NCBI RefSeq assembly: GCF_013204855.1
Contig: NZ_JABMKZ010000008.1
Coordinates: forward strand, 124,001-188,000
Source of the DNA: Paenibacillus alba
Lineage (GTDB): Bacteria > Bacillota > Bacilli > Paenibacillales > NBRC-103111
Direction of reading: 5' to 3'
Length of the DNA stretch: 64,000 bases
Below are positions 27,849 to 36,194 of this stretch, piece by piece (the stretch's first letter is position 1; each line of letters starts with the position of its first letter). The notes under the pieces are model-generated. The model saw nothing but the letters and a program-made list of their open reading frames with translations. It had not been told where the DNA came from and made no database searches. A program made the translations under genes and the position numbers.

Positions 27849-30233
27849 GTGAGCCAGATAAAACTGCCTCGTTCTATGTTTATTCGTATGTTTACTTCAT
27901 TTACGCTTGTATTTATCTGTATCTTACTGGCGCTTTCCTATATCTTATACGTTAATTTTCAAAAGATTGGCGTGAACTTCGTTTCTGGCGCTAATTCGAA
28001 TGCGTTGTCACAAATCAGCTACAGTGCTACCTATTTGAACGAAGCATCGAGAACGTTCGCCATTTCTTTGTTGACCAATAATCGCGTACAATCGGTTATG
28101 TATGGTGTGAACAATGATTATGCAGATATTCAGGAGGCTTTGGAAGATGTATCCAAGTTGAAAAACGCGAATCAATTCGTTCATTCCGTCTATGTTTTTA
28201 ATGGAACGAGCAACCATTTTTATTCGACTTGGCTTCAATCCAGCAATATCAAGGATTCTTTTTTTGATGATGGCGTAGTTTCTATTATTGATCAGAAAAA
28301 GCAGGCAACAAGAGGGAAGTTTTACCCTGTATTCAGAAAAATCCCTGTCTATATTTCGGCCGATGGGAAAGATATTGACAGCAATCAGAAAATGAGTGTC
28401 CTGACTTATATTTTCTATGAATATGAGGATAGAGCAGATCGCGTAAAGGGCGCCATTATTGTCAACGTGAAAGTGGATTACTTGAAAGCATTAATTCAAT
28501 CTCTTTCCTCAAGCGGAAAGAATCAAGGAAGTACATGGATACTAGATGAGAACGAACAACTGATTCTTGACAACATGGAGCAATTATCGGCGGAGGAGAA
28601 AGCGGCTGTTCTCAAACCCATCGAAGAAAGCGGCAAGGGCAAGGAAGCTTTTTTTACAACAATAATTCAAGGAAAGAAACATTTGATCACCTATGTAACA
28701 TCCGATGCTTTGAATTGGAAGTTCATTCATATTGTTCCTTATTCGATTATTTTTCATGATATGGAGCGGCTTGGCTGGATTACGCTTGCTTTTTGTTTAG
28801 GGATTTTGATTCCAGGGATATTCATTGTATTTTATGTATCCAAACGCTTGTATTCTCCTATTCGCGGTTTGGTGGGTAAAGTTTCGGAACTGCATCGTTC
28901 TCCGTCTTTGGTTGGAAATGAGGATGATATTGGCTATTTAAGCGATATCATTTCAAAAACTATTCAGCAGAACGAATTATTAATGAGTGACAATAAGATT
29001 GCGTTGTATTCTCAAAAAAAGGAATTTATGCGAAGACTGGTCGGCAATTCTTTGGATGATAACCCCGCTGACCTTCAATCCCGTTTGGATCAGTTTAACA
29101 TCGATTTGCTAGCAGATAAGCGCCATTTTGCCGTTATTTTAATGATTGACCGTTATGAGCAATTTATGAGAACTTACAGCGCCGCAGATCAACAACTCTT
29201 TCGTTATGCGATCGGGAATGCAGCAGAAGAAATAGCGTCGCGCTCCACGCATAATTGTGCTGTTGATTTGGGAGATGAAGTTGTCTTCATTCTGGAAGCT
29301 TCCGACGAATCCTATGAGAAACAGCTTCGAGATATTAGTCTCATCATTGCGGAACTTCAAAACTGGATCCAAAGCAATCTAAAACTTTCGGTGACAGGCG
29401 TAATCGGGTATTCGGTTAAACAACTCCAGGATATATCTATTTCTTATCAAGAAGCCGTTCAGTTTACTAAGTACAGGTTCATTTTCGGACAAGGATCGAT
29501 CATCTCATCGGATAAGCTAAAGCACATGAAAACGGATGACTTCCGGCCGCCGCTCCAGCTGGAAAAAACATTTGACGAACTTCTTGTATATGGAAAATAT
29601 GAGGAAGCGATTCAAGCCTATGAACAGATTGTCGCCTATTTGAATCATTATTCCTACGATATTGTCATTAGCTACTTATATTATTTAACATTTATTATTT
29701 ATAAGCGGATCAAAGAAATTGAAGTAAACGGACCAACCACGTTCAACATTCAATATAGTACTTTCGTTCGTATGATTAGTAGAATGGAAACTATTGGAGA
29801 AATCAACGCTGAGTTCCATGTGCTTATTCGTCAAATAGCCGAAAGTATGGTGGATTCCAAGGTAAACCGAAATCAGCAGATTGTAAGTAAAGTCATTGGA
29901 ATCATAGAATCCAACTATATGGATAAATCATTATGTCAGGATAGTATTGCTTTACTCTTGAACCTATCCAAGTATCACTTGGGAAAAATATTTCGAAATG
30001 TTCACGGCAAAGCCATTGCTGAATGGTTAATGGATTATCGATTGAGTATTGCAGCAGAACTTATTACAAAGCCAAATACGAACGTGGCCGAGATTTTGGA
30101 TTTAATTGGTTGGGAGAATCAAAATTATTTTTATAAGATGTTTAAGACGAAGTATGGGGTTACTACGTCTGAATACAAATTGCGGAATACGACAAGTGAA
30201 AACAAGGTGTATGATAACGGATATGGATCATAA
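27849..30233 (+). CDS. Membrane-anchored AraC-family regulator with extracellular sensor (YtdP-like)
   Basis: This 794-residue one-component regulator has TM1 at about 8-32, an extracellular cache-like region to about 300, TM2 at about 305-328, a cytoplasmic GGDEF-like or linker region, and a C-terminal AraC double helix-turn-helix (about 685-785, with LLNLSKYHLGKIF and GWENQNYFYKMFKTKYG). The start is GTG 27849, eight bases after TGGGAGGT; the upstream ATG frame from 27810 lacks such a site. Regulators of this architecture in Paenibacillus and Bacillus typically control the neighbouring importer, here 24217-27717. Direct repeats at 24051 are a candidate target. Confidence 0.9.
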   Translation: MSQIKLPRSMFIRMFTSFTLVFICILLALSYILYVNFQKIGVNFVSGANSNALSQISYSATYLNEASRTFAISLLTNNRVQSVMYGVNNDYADIQEALEDVSKLKNANQFVHSVYVFNGTSNHFYSTWLQSSNIKDSFFDDGVVSIIDQKKQATRGKFYPVFRKIPVYISADGKDIDSNQKMSVLTYIFYEYEDRADRVKGAIIVNVKVDYLKALIQSLSSSGKNQGSTWILDENEQLILDNMEQLSAEEKAAVLKPIEESGKGKEAFFTTIIQGKKHLITYVTSDALNWKFIHIVPYSIIFHDMERLGWITLAFCLGILIPGIFIVFYVSKRLYSPIRGLVGKVSELHRSPSLVGNEDDIGYLSDIISKTIQQNELLMSDNKIALYSQKKEFMRRLVGNSLDDNPADLQSRLDQFNIDLLADKRHFAVILMIDRYEQFMRTYSAADQQLFRYAIGNAAEEIASRSTHNCAVDLGDEVVFILEASDESYEKQLRDISLIIAELQNWIQSNLKLSVTGVIGYSVKQLQDISISYQEAVQFTKYRFIFGQGSIISSDKLKHMKTDDFRPPLQLEKTFDELLVYGKYEEAIQAYEQIVAYLNHYSYDIVISYLYYLTFIIYKRIKEIEVNGPTTFNIQYSTFVRMISRMETIGEINAEFHVLIRQIAESMVDSKVNRNQQIVSKVIGIIESNYMDKSLCQDSIALLLNLSKYHLGKIFRNVHGKAIAEWLMDYRLSIAAELITKPNTNVAEILDLIGWENQNYFYKMFKTKYGVTTSEYKLRNTTSENKVYDNGYGS

Positions 30234-30237
30234 ATTG

Positions 30238-30330
30238 AAGAAGGCCGCCGACGACAGCGAATTGGCGGTATGTGCTTCCGCCAACAAGCATGCCGATCAG
30301 GCTTCCCAGACGGCGAGTGGAATTCCCTAA
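30238..30330 (-). pseudogene. Inverted fragment of an MFS transporter gene
   Basis: Read on the minus strand, this short segment gives TRRLGSLIGMLVGGSTYRQ. It matches residues around 150 of the MFS protein at 20488-21747 (SRLGSLVGMLFGGILV), with 27 of 35 bases identical over the best stretch. The plus strand is open for 35 codons but shows no similarity. It fills the gap between the AraC gene and the duplicated deoR tail, marking a recombination junction. Confidence 0.6.
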
Positions 30331-30374
30331 TATTTCGATCACAAACGCAAGCTTATCCTGGCTTGCGTTTTTAT
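30329..30374 (+). pseudogene. Duplicated 3' end of deoR together with its terminator
   Basis: AATATTTCGATCACAAACGC and the bases after it repeat the last codons of the DeoR gene (22763-22795) with two substitutions, one of which changes the stop TAG to TGG. The terminator arms AAACGCAAGC (30343-30352) and GCTTGCGTTT (30361-30370) are intact and followed by T-rich sequence, so it may still stop transcription from the AraC gene upstream. Confidence 0.85.
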
Positions 30375-30390
30375 TATGTTTTCTCAGTGT

Positions 30391-30479
30391 AAAAAACAGC
30401 ATATAACAGCATATTATTGTTAATAATACGTAAATTATCGCAAAAAGTATTGCTTGTTTGCTTTATATCGTTTTATAAT
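30391..30479 (+). promoter_or_regulatory. Promoter C with putative operator, upstream of the phn operon
   Basis: The -35 is TTGCTT (30450-30455) and the -10 TATAAT (30474-30479), an 18-base spacer. Upstream are AACAGCATATAACAGCATAT, a tandem AACAGCATAT-like repeat, and ATCGCAAAAAGTATTGC. Related elements occur in promoters A (19531) and B (22831). The DeoR-family regulator is the likely factor because this region lies directly behind a copy of the deoR terminator. Confidence 0.55.
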
Positions 30480-30516
30480 TGGAAATATCAAAGCCACCTA
30501 GAAATGAGGAGTCATG

Positions 30517-31329
30517 ATGAGTTATCAGGAACGTATAAAGGCAGTTATTTTCGATTGGGCCGGAACCGTGATTGATTATGGTTGCTTCGCGCCGATGCAT
30601 GCATTTATTCAAACTTTTGAAGAAGCGGGGGTACCGATCACGATTCGGGAAGCAAGAATGCCAATGGGCCTTCTGAAATGGGATCATATTCAAGCTATTT
30701 TGCAGATGGAAAGGGTGAATAGCGTTTGGACAGCGGCGTTTGGCAAGCAAGCGGTCAAGGAAGATATTGATCGTCTCTATGTTCGATTCGAAGCCATTTT
30801 GATGGAGTCGTTGAAACAGTATACGGATCCGATTCCCGGAGCTTTAGAAACGGTGAGAAAGCTTCGCGATGCGGGGATTGCCATCGGATCGACGACCGGC
30901 TATACCTCAGGCATGATGGAAGTTATCGTACCGGAAGCAAAGCGGAAGGGGTATTCGCCAGATTTCATGGTAGCCTCTGATCAAGTAAAGGCAGGACGGC
31001 CTTATCCCTATATGATATTGCAGAACTTAGTGGAGCTTGGCATTTATCCTCCGAAATCTGTTATCAAGGTTGGGGATACCGTATCCGACATTCAAGAAGG
31101 CAGGAATGCTGGCGTTTGGACGGTCGCAGTTATACAAGGAAGCAGCGAGCTTGGCTTAACACAAGCTGAAGTCGAGAGTATGCATACGGATGAACTCGCT
31201 GAAAGAATGAATCAAACGCGACTAACGTTTGAGCAAGCAGGGGCAGACTATATCATTGGTTCAATCACTCAGCTTCCGGCTGTCATTGAGGAACTTGAAC
31301 GCAGCGGCTTGGAGAGGGGAATGAAATGA
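30517..31329 (+). CDS. phnX: Phosphonoacetaldehyde hydrolase (phosphonatase)
   Basis: This 270-residue cytoplasmic HAD-superfamily enzyme splits the C-P bond of phosphonoacetaldehyde into acetaldehyde and phosphate. Hallmarks are the nucleophile D13 in VIFDWAGTVIDYGC, where alanine replaces the second HAD aspartate as in PhnX, C23, and the Schiff-base lysine K54 in MGLLKWDHI. These correspond to D12 and K53 of the Bacillus cereus enzyme. The late acidic motif is VIKVGDTVSDIQEG. ATG 30517 is preferred over ATG 30514 because of the spacing from AGGAG. Its end overlaps the next gene by four bases. No PhnW transaminase is encoded in the window, so phosphonoacetaldehyde probably arises in another way. 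Confidence 0.95.
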   Translation: MSYQERIKAVIFDWAGTVIDYGCFAPMHAFIQTFEEAGVPITIREARMPMGLLKWDHIQAILQMERVNSVWTAAFGKQAVKEDIDRLYVRFEAILMESLKQYTDPIPGALETVRKLRDAGIAIGSTTGYTSGMMEVIVPEAKRKGYSPDFMVASDQVKAGRPYPYMILQNLVELGIYPPKSVIKVGDTVSDIQEGRNAGVWTVAVIQGSSELGLTQAEVESMHTDELAERMNQTRLTFEQAGADYIIGSITQLPAVIEELERSGLERGMK

Positions 31330-32465
31330 ACCAATTTTATAATCCAGTAGCTGTTTCGTTAGGAGCAGAATCGGCGGAAGCATTTGCTGAGTTGTTTAAC
31401 AAACGTTATGCAGATGTCAAGAGAGTATTGTTGCTTACAAGAGGAGCGGGTGTGGAACAGAGTGATTGTTTACAGCCTGTCTTGAACGCAATCTCCAAGA
31501 AGGAAACTTTATTGATTGAAGTGACCTTGAACAATCCCAATGTGGTAGATATCTTCAAGCTGAAACAGCAGATTGAGCCTTTTCAGTATGAACTTATTGT
31601 GGCCATTGGCGGAGGCAGCGTCATGGATGCAGCCAAAGTCTTGTCGGCTTTGCAGCACATGACGCTGCAAACAGCAGCCGAAGTTCGAGAAGCGATTACA
31701 AGTGAGCGTTACCGTGAGGAGCCGCACTTAGCGCCGTGGATCGGGATACCGACAACATCGGGGACAGGGTCAGAGGTCACCTGCTGGGCAACCGTATGGG
31801 ACGAAGAATACGGCTGCAAATATTCCGTTTCTGATGAGAAACTTTACGCAAGCGCAGCTTTGATTCTTCCAGAGTTGACGGTTACGATGCCGCTGCGTTT
31901 AAGCGTTGCTACCGCGCTCGATGCAATGTGCCATGCAACGGAAGCGTATTGGTCCGTTCATACCAACGCAATTACCCGCGTTTACTCGCTGCAAGCGATT
32001 GAGCGAATTCGGCTAACGCTCCCCTTGTTAATCGAACAGCCGGATAATGCGGCCTGGAGAGCGCAGTTGTCCTTGGCAAGTCTGCTGGCCGGATTGGCTT
32101 TCAGCAATACGAGAACGACTGCCTGCCATTCCATATCTTACCCGCTTACAATGCTCTATGGCATCGATCATGGCATCGCTGCCAGCATCACGTTAACTGC
32201 GGTTTTGAGACACAATCTGGATGCATTAATAGAACCGGATAAGCTGCTTCGTGCATTTGGAGCAGCGAACGTGGACGAAGTGGACAATCTCATTCGGAGT
32301 ATGTATAGCCTATACGGGTTGTCGAGCAGCCTTAGCTCATATGGCGTTACAGTCGAAGGCATCCGCGAGCTTGTGTCTCACTCGTATACGAAGGGGAGAA
32401 TGGATAATAATCCAGTTGAAATATCCCCTGAAGATCTTGAACGGATGCTAGTTTCGTTATTATAG
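31326..32465 (+). CDS. Iron-type alcohol dehydrogenase, probable phosphonoacetaldehyde/2-hydroxyethylphosphonate oxidoreductase
   Basis: This 379-residue group III (Fe-dependent) dehydrogenase has the nucleotide-binding motif IGGGSVMDAAK near residue 95, GIPTTSGTGSE near 140, and metal-ligand regions DAMCHATEAYW and YGIDHGIA. It is translationally coupled to phnX through an ATGA overlap. Family members beside phosphonate genes interconvert phosphonoacetaldehyde and 2-hydroxyethylphosphonate. Here oxidation of hydroxyethylphosphonate would feed PhnX; reduction of acetaldehyde released by PhnX is the alternative. The first 29 bases are duplicated at 22919. Confidence 0.85.
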   Translation: MNQFYNPVAVSLGAESAEAFAELFNKRYADVKRVLLLTRGAGVEQSDCLQPVLNAISKKETLLIEVTLNNPNVVDIFKLKQQIEPFQYELIVAIGGGSVMDAAKVLSALQHMTLQTAAEVREAITSERYREEPHLAPWIGIPTTSGTGSEVTCWATVWDEEYGCKYSVSDEKLYASAALILPELTVTMPLRLSVATALDAMCHATEAYWSVHTNAITRVYSLQAIERIRLTLPLLIEQPDNAAWRAQLSLASLLAGLAFSNTRTTACHSISYPLTMLYGIDHGIAASITLTAVLRHNLDALIEPDKLLRAFGAANVDEVDNLIRSMYSLYGLSSSLSSYGVTVEGIRELVSHSYTKGRMDNNPVEISPEDLERMLVSLL

Positions 32466-32503
32466 TCATATAAAATTATAATTAATAGGGAGGCATTTTA
32501 ATT

Positions 32504-33565
32504 ATGAAAAAGAAGATGTTAACGCTCATGATTTCTTTAGCTTTGGTTGCTGTAACAGCAGGTTGCGGTATGAAAGCCGGAGAAGCGCAGAATGGCACGC
32601 AAGCGGTAAAGACCAAAGATACCATCACTATCGCTTGGTACCCCAATGAATCCGGTGCAGATATGAAAACCTCACGGGACGAAATAGGCAAAGTGGTTGC
32701 AGCCGCAACAGGGAAAAAGGTAGAACACAAAACGACGACTGACTACACGATCGCTATTGAAGCTATTGCCAGCGGCAGTGCGGATATTGTTTATATGGGA
32801 GCGCAAGGTTATGTCGAAGCGAATGCCAAGAATAAGAAGGTCCAACCGCTAGTCGTTCAGAGCGGGGAGTCCGGAACGCTGGATGATGCTGTTTATAATA
32901 GCTGGTTAAACGTGCGCAAAGGCGATGGCGATGCCTATAAAGTCGGCACCATGTACTCCATTGAAAATATTGCCGGCAAGAAGTTTTCGTTCGTATCCAA
33001 TTCCTCTACTTCCGGCTTTAAAGTTCCTTCTGGCAGAATCCTGACCTTCTTTAACAAAAAAGAAAAGTATAAGAATTTGACCGCGGATGATTTAATTCTA
33101 GGCGGCAAGGATAAATTTTTTAGCGATGTACTTTTTGGAGGAACACACCAAGGTTCCGCTGTTAATTTGTTGACGGGTAAGGCTGACGTAGCTGCTTTCT
33201 GCGATACTTGCGTGGCTAACTATATCGAGCTCAGCTCAGGGACGGCAAACATGCCTGGTGCGGTATACAAAGTAAAGCAAGGGGCGGCAGAACCGTTCAA
33301 TACACTGGTTGGCAAAGAATTCGAGCTCATTTCCGTTACGCCGGTACTGAATCAACCATTTGTTATTAACACAGGTACGGTAAGCGCAGAGGACACGAAG
33401 AAATTAAAGGATGCATTTACAGCTGATGCGGTAACGAAGAACCCTCTGATCTTCCTGCCTAAAGACTCGAAGGATCCAGGCATGTTCAAGCAAAAGACCG
33501 GCAAAGAAAAGTTCCTTACCGTGGATGATGCGTTTTTCAATCCAATCAGAACGCTCTACAACTAA
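32504..33565 (+). CDS. phnD: Phosphonate ABC transporter, substrate-binding lipoprotein
   Basis: This 353-residue lipoprotein has a lipobox VTAGC after a lysine-rich leader. It carries PhnD-family features: IAWYPNESGADMKTSRDEIG at the ligand-side N-terminus, the SGSADIVYMGAQGYVEA segment and SSTSGFKVPSG, which lines the phosphonate pocket in homologues. The start ATG 32504 follows GGGAGG. It captures phosphonates for the PhnC/PhnE/PhnE importer. Ligand specificity cannot be read directly, but the linked phnX and dehydrogenase genes point to C2 phosphonates. Confidence 0.94.
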   Translation: MKKKMLTLMISLALVAVTAGCGMKAGEAQNGTQAVKTKDTITIAWYPNESGADMKTSRDEIGKVVAAATGKKVEHKTTTDYTIAIEAIASGSADIVYMGAQGYVEANAKNKKVQPLVVQSGESGTLDDAVYNSWLNVRKGDGDAYKVGTMYSIENIAGKKFSFVSNSSTSGFKVPSGRILTFFNKKEKYKNLTADDLILGGKDKFFSDVLFGGTHQGSAVNLLTGKADVAAFCDTCVANYIELSSGTANMPGAVYKVKQGAAEPFNTLVGKEFELISVTPVLNQPFVINTGTVSAEDTKKLKDAFTADAVTKNPLIFLPKDSKDPGMFKQKTGKEKFLTVDDAFFNPIRTLYN

Positions 33566-33603
33566 GTGGTATGACAACGCGTGAAACCGATTAAGGAGCA
33601 GCC

Positions 33604-34428
33604 ATGACAATGCTATTGGAATTCAAGCAGGTATCCAAGCAATATGGTACGGATACAAAAGCGCTAACTGATGTTAATTTCGCTGTGAGAGAAGGCGAGT
33701 TTGTGTCGATTATCGGTCCCTCAGGGGCCGGTAAGTCCACATTGCTTCGCTGTATTAACCGTATGATTGATGCAAGCAGTGGAGAAATTCGCTTTCATGG
33801 CGTCGATATTTTGGCAAGTAAGAAGAGCGAGTTGAAACGGCTGAGAACCCAGATGGGGATGGTATTCCAGCATTATAATTTAGTGGATAGACTGTCTGTC
33901 ATCGAAAATGTGCTGCACGGGCGTCTTGGTTACAAGTCGACACTGGAAGGGGTTTTTGGGCTTTACTCCAAGGAGGAGAAGCATCAAGCCTTGACCATTT
34001 TGAGAACACTCGGACTAGAAGAGCAGGTCTATAAGCGGTGTGATCAACTGAGCGGTGGGCAGAAGCAGAGGGTTGGGATTGCCAGAGCGCTTGTGCAGAA
34101 TCCCAAAATGCTGCTTTGCGATGAACCGATTGCTTCCCTAGATCCCAATGCCTCCAAGGTAATCATGGATCATCTGCGTAATATTTCTACCACGATGGGC
34201 ATCACGGTTATCGTTAACCTGCATCAAGTGGATACAGCACTGAAATACTCAGACCGGATACTCGGTGTGAACAAGGGAACGATCGTTTACAACGGTCATC
34301 CGAGCGGGATCCATCGCCAGCAGCTAGCCAGAATTTATGGTTCAGAGATTCATGAGCATCAAGAGGAATTGGAAGACCTGAAAGACCTGAAAGAACTGAA
34401 AGACCTGGAGGGCAGTTATGCAACATAA
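33604..34428 (+). CDS. phnC: Phosphonate ABC transporter ATP-binding protein
   Basis: This 274-residue ATPase has Walker A GPSGAGKST near residue 40, signature LSGGQKQRVGIARAL near 147, Walker B MLLCDEPIASLDP and the switch histidine in VNLHQVDTA. It starts at ATG 33604 after AAGGAG. An ATG three codons downstream (33610) is not in good register, so I keep the first. The C-terminal tail ends in a five-unit 9-bp repeat encoding DLK/ELK triplets (34366-34410) whose last unit supplies the ribosome binding site of phnE. It overlaps phnE by 11 bases. Confidence 0.95.
   Translation: MTMLLEFKQVSKQYGTDTKALTDVNFAVREGEFVSIIGPSGAGKSTLLRCINRMIDASSGEIRFHGVDILASKKSELKRLRTQMGMVFQHYNLVDRLSVIENVLHGRLGYKSTLEGVFGLYSKEEKHQALTILRTLGLEEQVYKRCDQLSGGQKQRVGIARALVQNPKMLLCDEPIASLDPNASKVIMDHLRNISTTMGITVIVNLHQVDTALKYSDRILGVNKGTIVYNGHPSGIHRQQLARIYGSEIHEHQEELEDLKDLKELKDLEGSYAT
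34366..34410 (+). repeat. In-frame 9-bp minisatellite at the end of phnC
   Basis: Five tandem 9-base units (consensus GACCTGAAA) encode ELE-DLK-DLK-ELK-DLE. The final unit ends in CTGGAG, which with the next bases forms GGAGGG (34407-34412), five bases before the phnE start at 34418. Confidence 0.85.
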
Positions 34429-35203
34429 TTTCTTTGCCAGAAAGCGATTGAAAACGTTGTTATACTGCGCTTTCTTGCTTGCCATAACACTAATCGCCAT
34501 ACTCATAACGAATTATAACGTCTTTAAAGGCTTCACTTCTATACCCAAAGCGGCCGAATGGGCATTCAACAATTTTTATCCGAACGAAAAGTCGTTGAAA
34601 CGGCTTCCCGTTATTATGAGTAGTCTCTCCGAGACGGTACTTGTATCTATTGCGGCAACCGCTGTGGCAGCCTTGTTTGCCTTGATATTCGCTATTGCAG
34701 GCTCCCATACGACGGGAGCAGGTGGCGTGTTCAGTTTTGTAAGTCGATCGATCGCGACAGTGTTTCGCAACATTGATGTTTCCGCATGGTCGATGATATT
34801 GCTCATTTCTTTCGGTCAAAATGTCCTGACTGGATACTTCGCGCTATTCTTTGGCTCCTTCGGCTTCTTGACCCGCGCCTTCACAGAGTCGATTGACGAA
34901 GTAAGCGGCAGCTCTGTTGAAGCATTAAGATCAACGGGAGCGGGCTATTTTTCCATCATTTCTCAATCTGTGATTCCAGCCTGTATTCCACAGTTGATCA
35001 GTTGGATCTTGTTCATGATGGAAACGAACATCCGTCAGGCCACATTAATAGGCATTCTGACTGGCACGGGGATTGGCTTTCTTTTCAGCTTGTATTACAA
35101 AAGTCTTAATTTCAGCGCTGCATCCTTAATCGTCCTTGTTCTCGTCCTTGCTATCTTTGTCATAGAAACGGTATCTACCTATATCAGGAAGGTGATCTTG
35201 TAA
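34418..35203 (+). CDS. phnE: Phosphonate ABC transporter permease 1
   Basis: This 261-residue inner-membrane permease of the PhnE family has about six hydrophobic segments. The typical SLSETVLVSIAATAVAALFA stretch precedes the cytoplasmic EAA-like loop (EALRSTGAGYFSIISQSVIP). The start ATG 34418 lies inside the end of phnC, and translation is coupled through GGAGGG at 34407. It forms a channel with the second PhnE two bases downstream. Confidence 0.93.
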   Translation: MQHNFFARKRLKTLLYCAFLLAITLIAILITNYNVFKGFTSIPKAAEWAFNNFYPNEKSLKRLPVIMSSLSETVLVSIAATAVAALFALIFAIAGSHTTGAGGVFSFVSRSIATVFRNIDVSAWSMILLISFGQNVLTGYFALFFGSFGFLTRAFTESIDEVSGSSVEALRSTGAGYFSIISQSVIPACIPQLISWILFMMETNIRQATLIGILTGTGIGFLFSLYYKSLNFSAASLIVLVLVLAIFVIETVSTYIRKVIL

Positions 35204-35204
35204 A

Positions 35205-36026
35205 ATGGACATGACCATAGGTGAGCTGAAAATGAAGAAGCCGTTCAACAAACAAAAGATGGTGATCCGGTTGACGTTGGTGTCAATCGTAATATTAACG
35301 CTGCTTGCATTCGTAACTTTTGACTATAAGGACATTCGGTTTCTAGATGCTGTCATATTGACAGCCCATACGCTTAAAACCATGTTCTTTCAGCCGCTCT
35401 TACATCACATAACCTTTGTAGAGGCGGTTAAATATTTATGTATCACCTTAGGATTGGCATTTCTGACGACGTTATTCGGCGCTGTCATTGCCTTGGTGCT
35501 CGGCTTAATGGCCGCCACCAATCTATCCAATCCTACACTTTCCATTGCAGTTAAAGGTGTAGTTGCTTTTATTAGAGCGGTTCCAACTGTTTTGTGGGTA
35601 TTGATCTTTGCGGTTGCTGCGGGATTGGGAAGCGTGGCTGCAGTCATCGGCATGACGTTCCATTCTGTCAGTTATCTTGTGAAAACATATTCGGAATCTT
35701 TCGAGGAGTTAGATAAAGGGGTCATTGAAGCGTTAAAGGCAAGCGGCGCTAATTGGGTTCAAATCGTATTCCAAGCCGTTCTGCCGTCGTCGATCACGTA
35801 TTTGATTTCATGGACGTTTATGCGATTTGAGATCAATTTCTCCGTAGCGCTGGCCATGGGAGCAGCCGCTGGCGCAGGAGGAATTGGGTTTGATATGTTT
35901 ATGGCCAGCTCCTATTATTATGATGTGAGGGAAATCGGAGCTATTACCTATCTCATTTTGACGTTTGCCATCCTGCTGGAACTAATAGCTGGAAGGATTA
36001 AGAAGAAATTAAGGGTTCAAAAGTAA
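35205..36026 (+). CDS. phnE: Phosphonate ABC transporter permease 2
   Basis: This 273-residue PhnE-family permease, paralogous to the preceding one, has the loop ALKASGANWVQIVFQAVLPS and GAAAGAGGIGFDMFMASSYY, the family-typical C-terminal region. ATG 35205 lies two bases after the previous stop. ATG 35232 (MKKPFNK) also has a fair ribosome binding site (AGGTGA) and is a possible alternative. It ends the phn operon before a strong bidirectional terminator. Confidence 0.92.
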   Translation: MDMTIGELKMKKPFNKQKMVIRLTLVSIVILTLLAFVTFDYKDIRFLDAVILTAHTLKTMFFQPLLHHITFVEAVKYLCITLGLAFLTTLFGAVIALVLGLMAATNLSNPTLSIAVKGVVAFIRAVPTVLWVLIFAVAAGLGSVAAVIGMTFHSVSYLVKTYSESFEELDKGVIEALKASGANWVQIVFQAVLPSSITYLISWTFMRFEINFSVALAMGAAAGAGGIGFDMFMASSYYYDVREIGAITYLILTFAILLELIAGRIKKKLRVQK

Positions 36027-36050
36027 AGATGTGCATACTCGTCATCAGAT

Positions 36051-36086
36051 AAAACCGTCAGGGAATTCCCTGACGGTTTTTCTATC
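36051..36086. terminator. Strong palindromic terminator after phn operon
   Basis: A perfect palindrome runs from AAAACCGTCAGGGA to its complement TCCCTGACGGTTTT, centred at about 36065, followed by a T-rich tail on the plus strand. An A-run on the other side makes it potentially bidirectional. The CCGTCAGG core is shared with the terminator at 5686. Confidence 0.9.
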
Positions 36087-36194
36087 GATGTAACTTTGTT
36101 GCATAAAGAATAATATTCGCTCTATTCAAACCGAGATGAGGTAGTGTACCATGAAGCTACACATTTTTCTTCTTTGGGATTGGAGGCTGACATC

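Noticed and set aside
30225..30330. Possible 35-codon plus-strand small gene after the AraC regulator
   Set aside because: No ribosome binding site, and the minus strand of the same stretch matches an MFS transporter segment, so it is better explained as a remnant.
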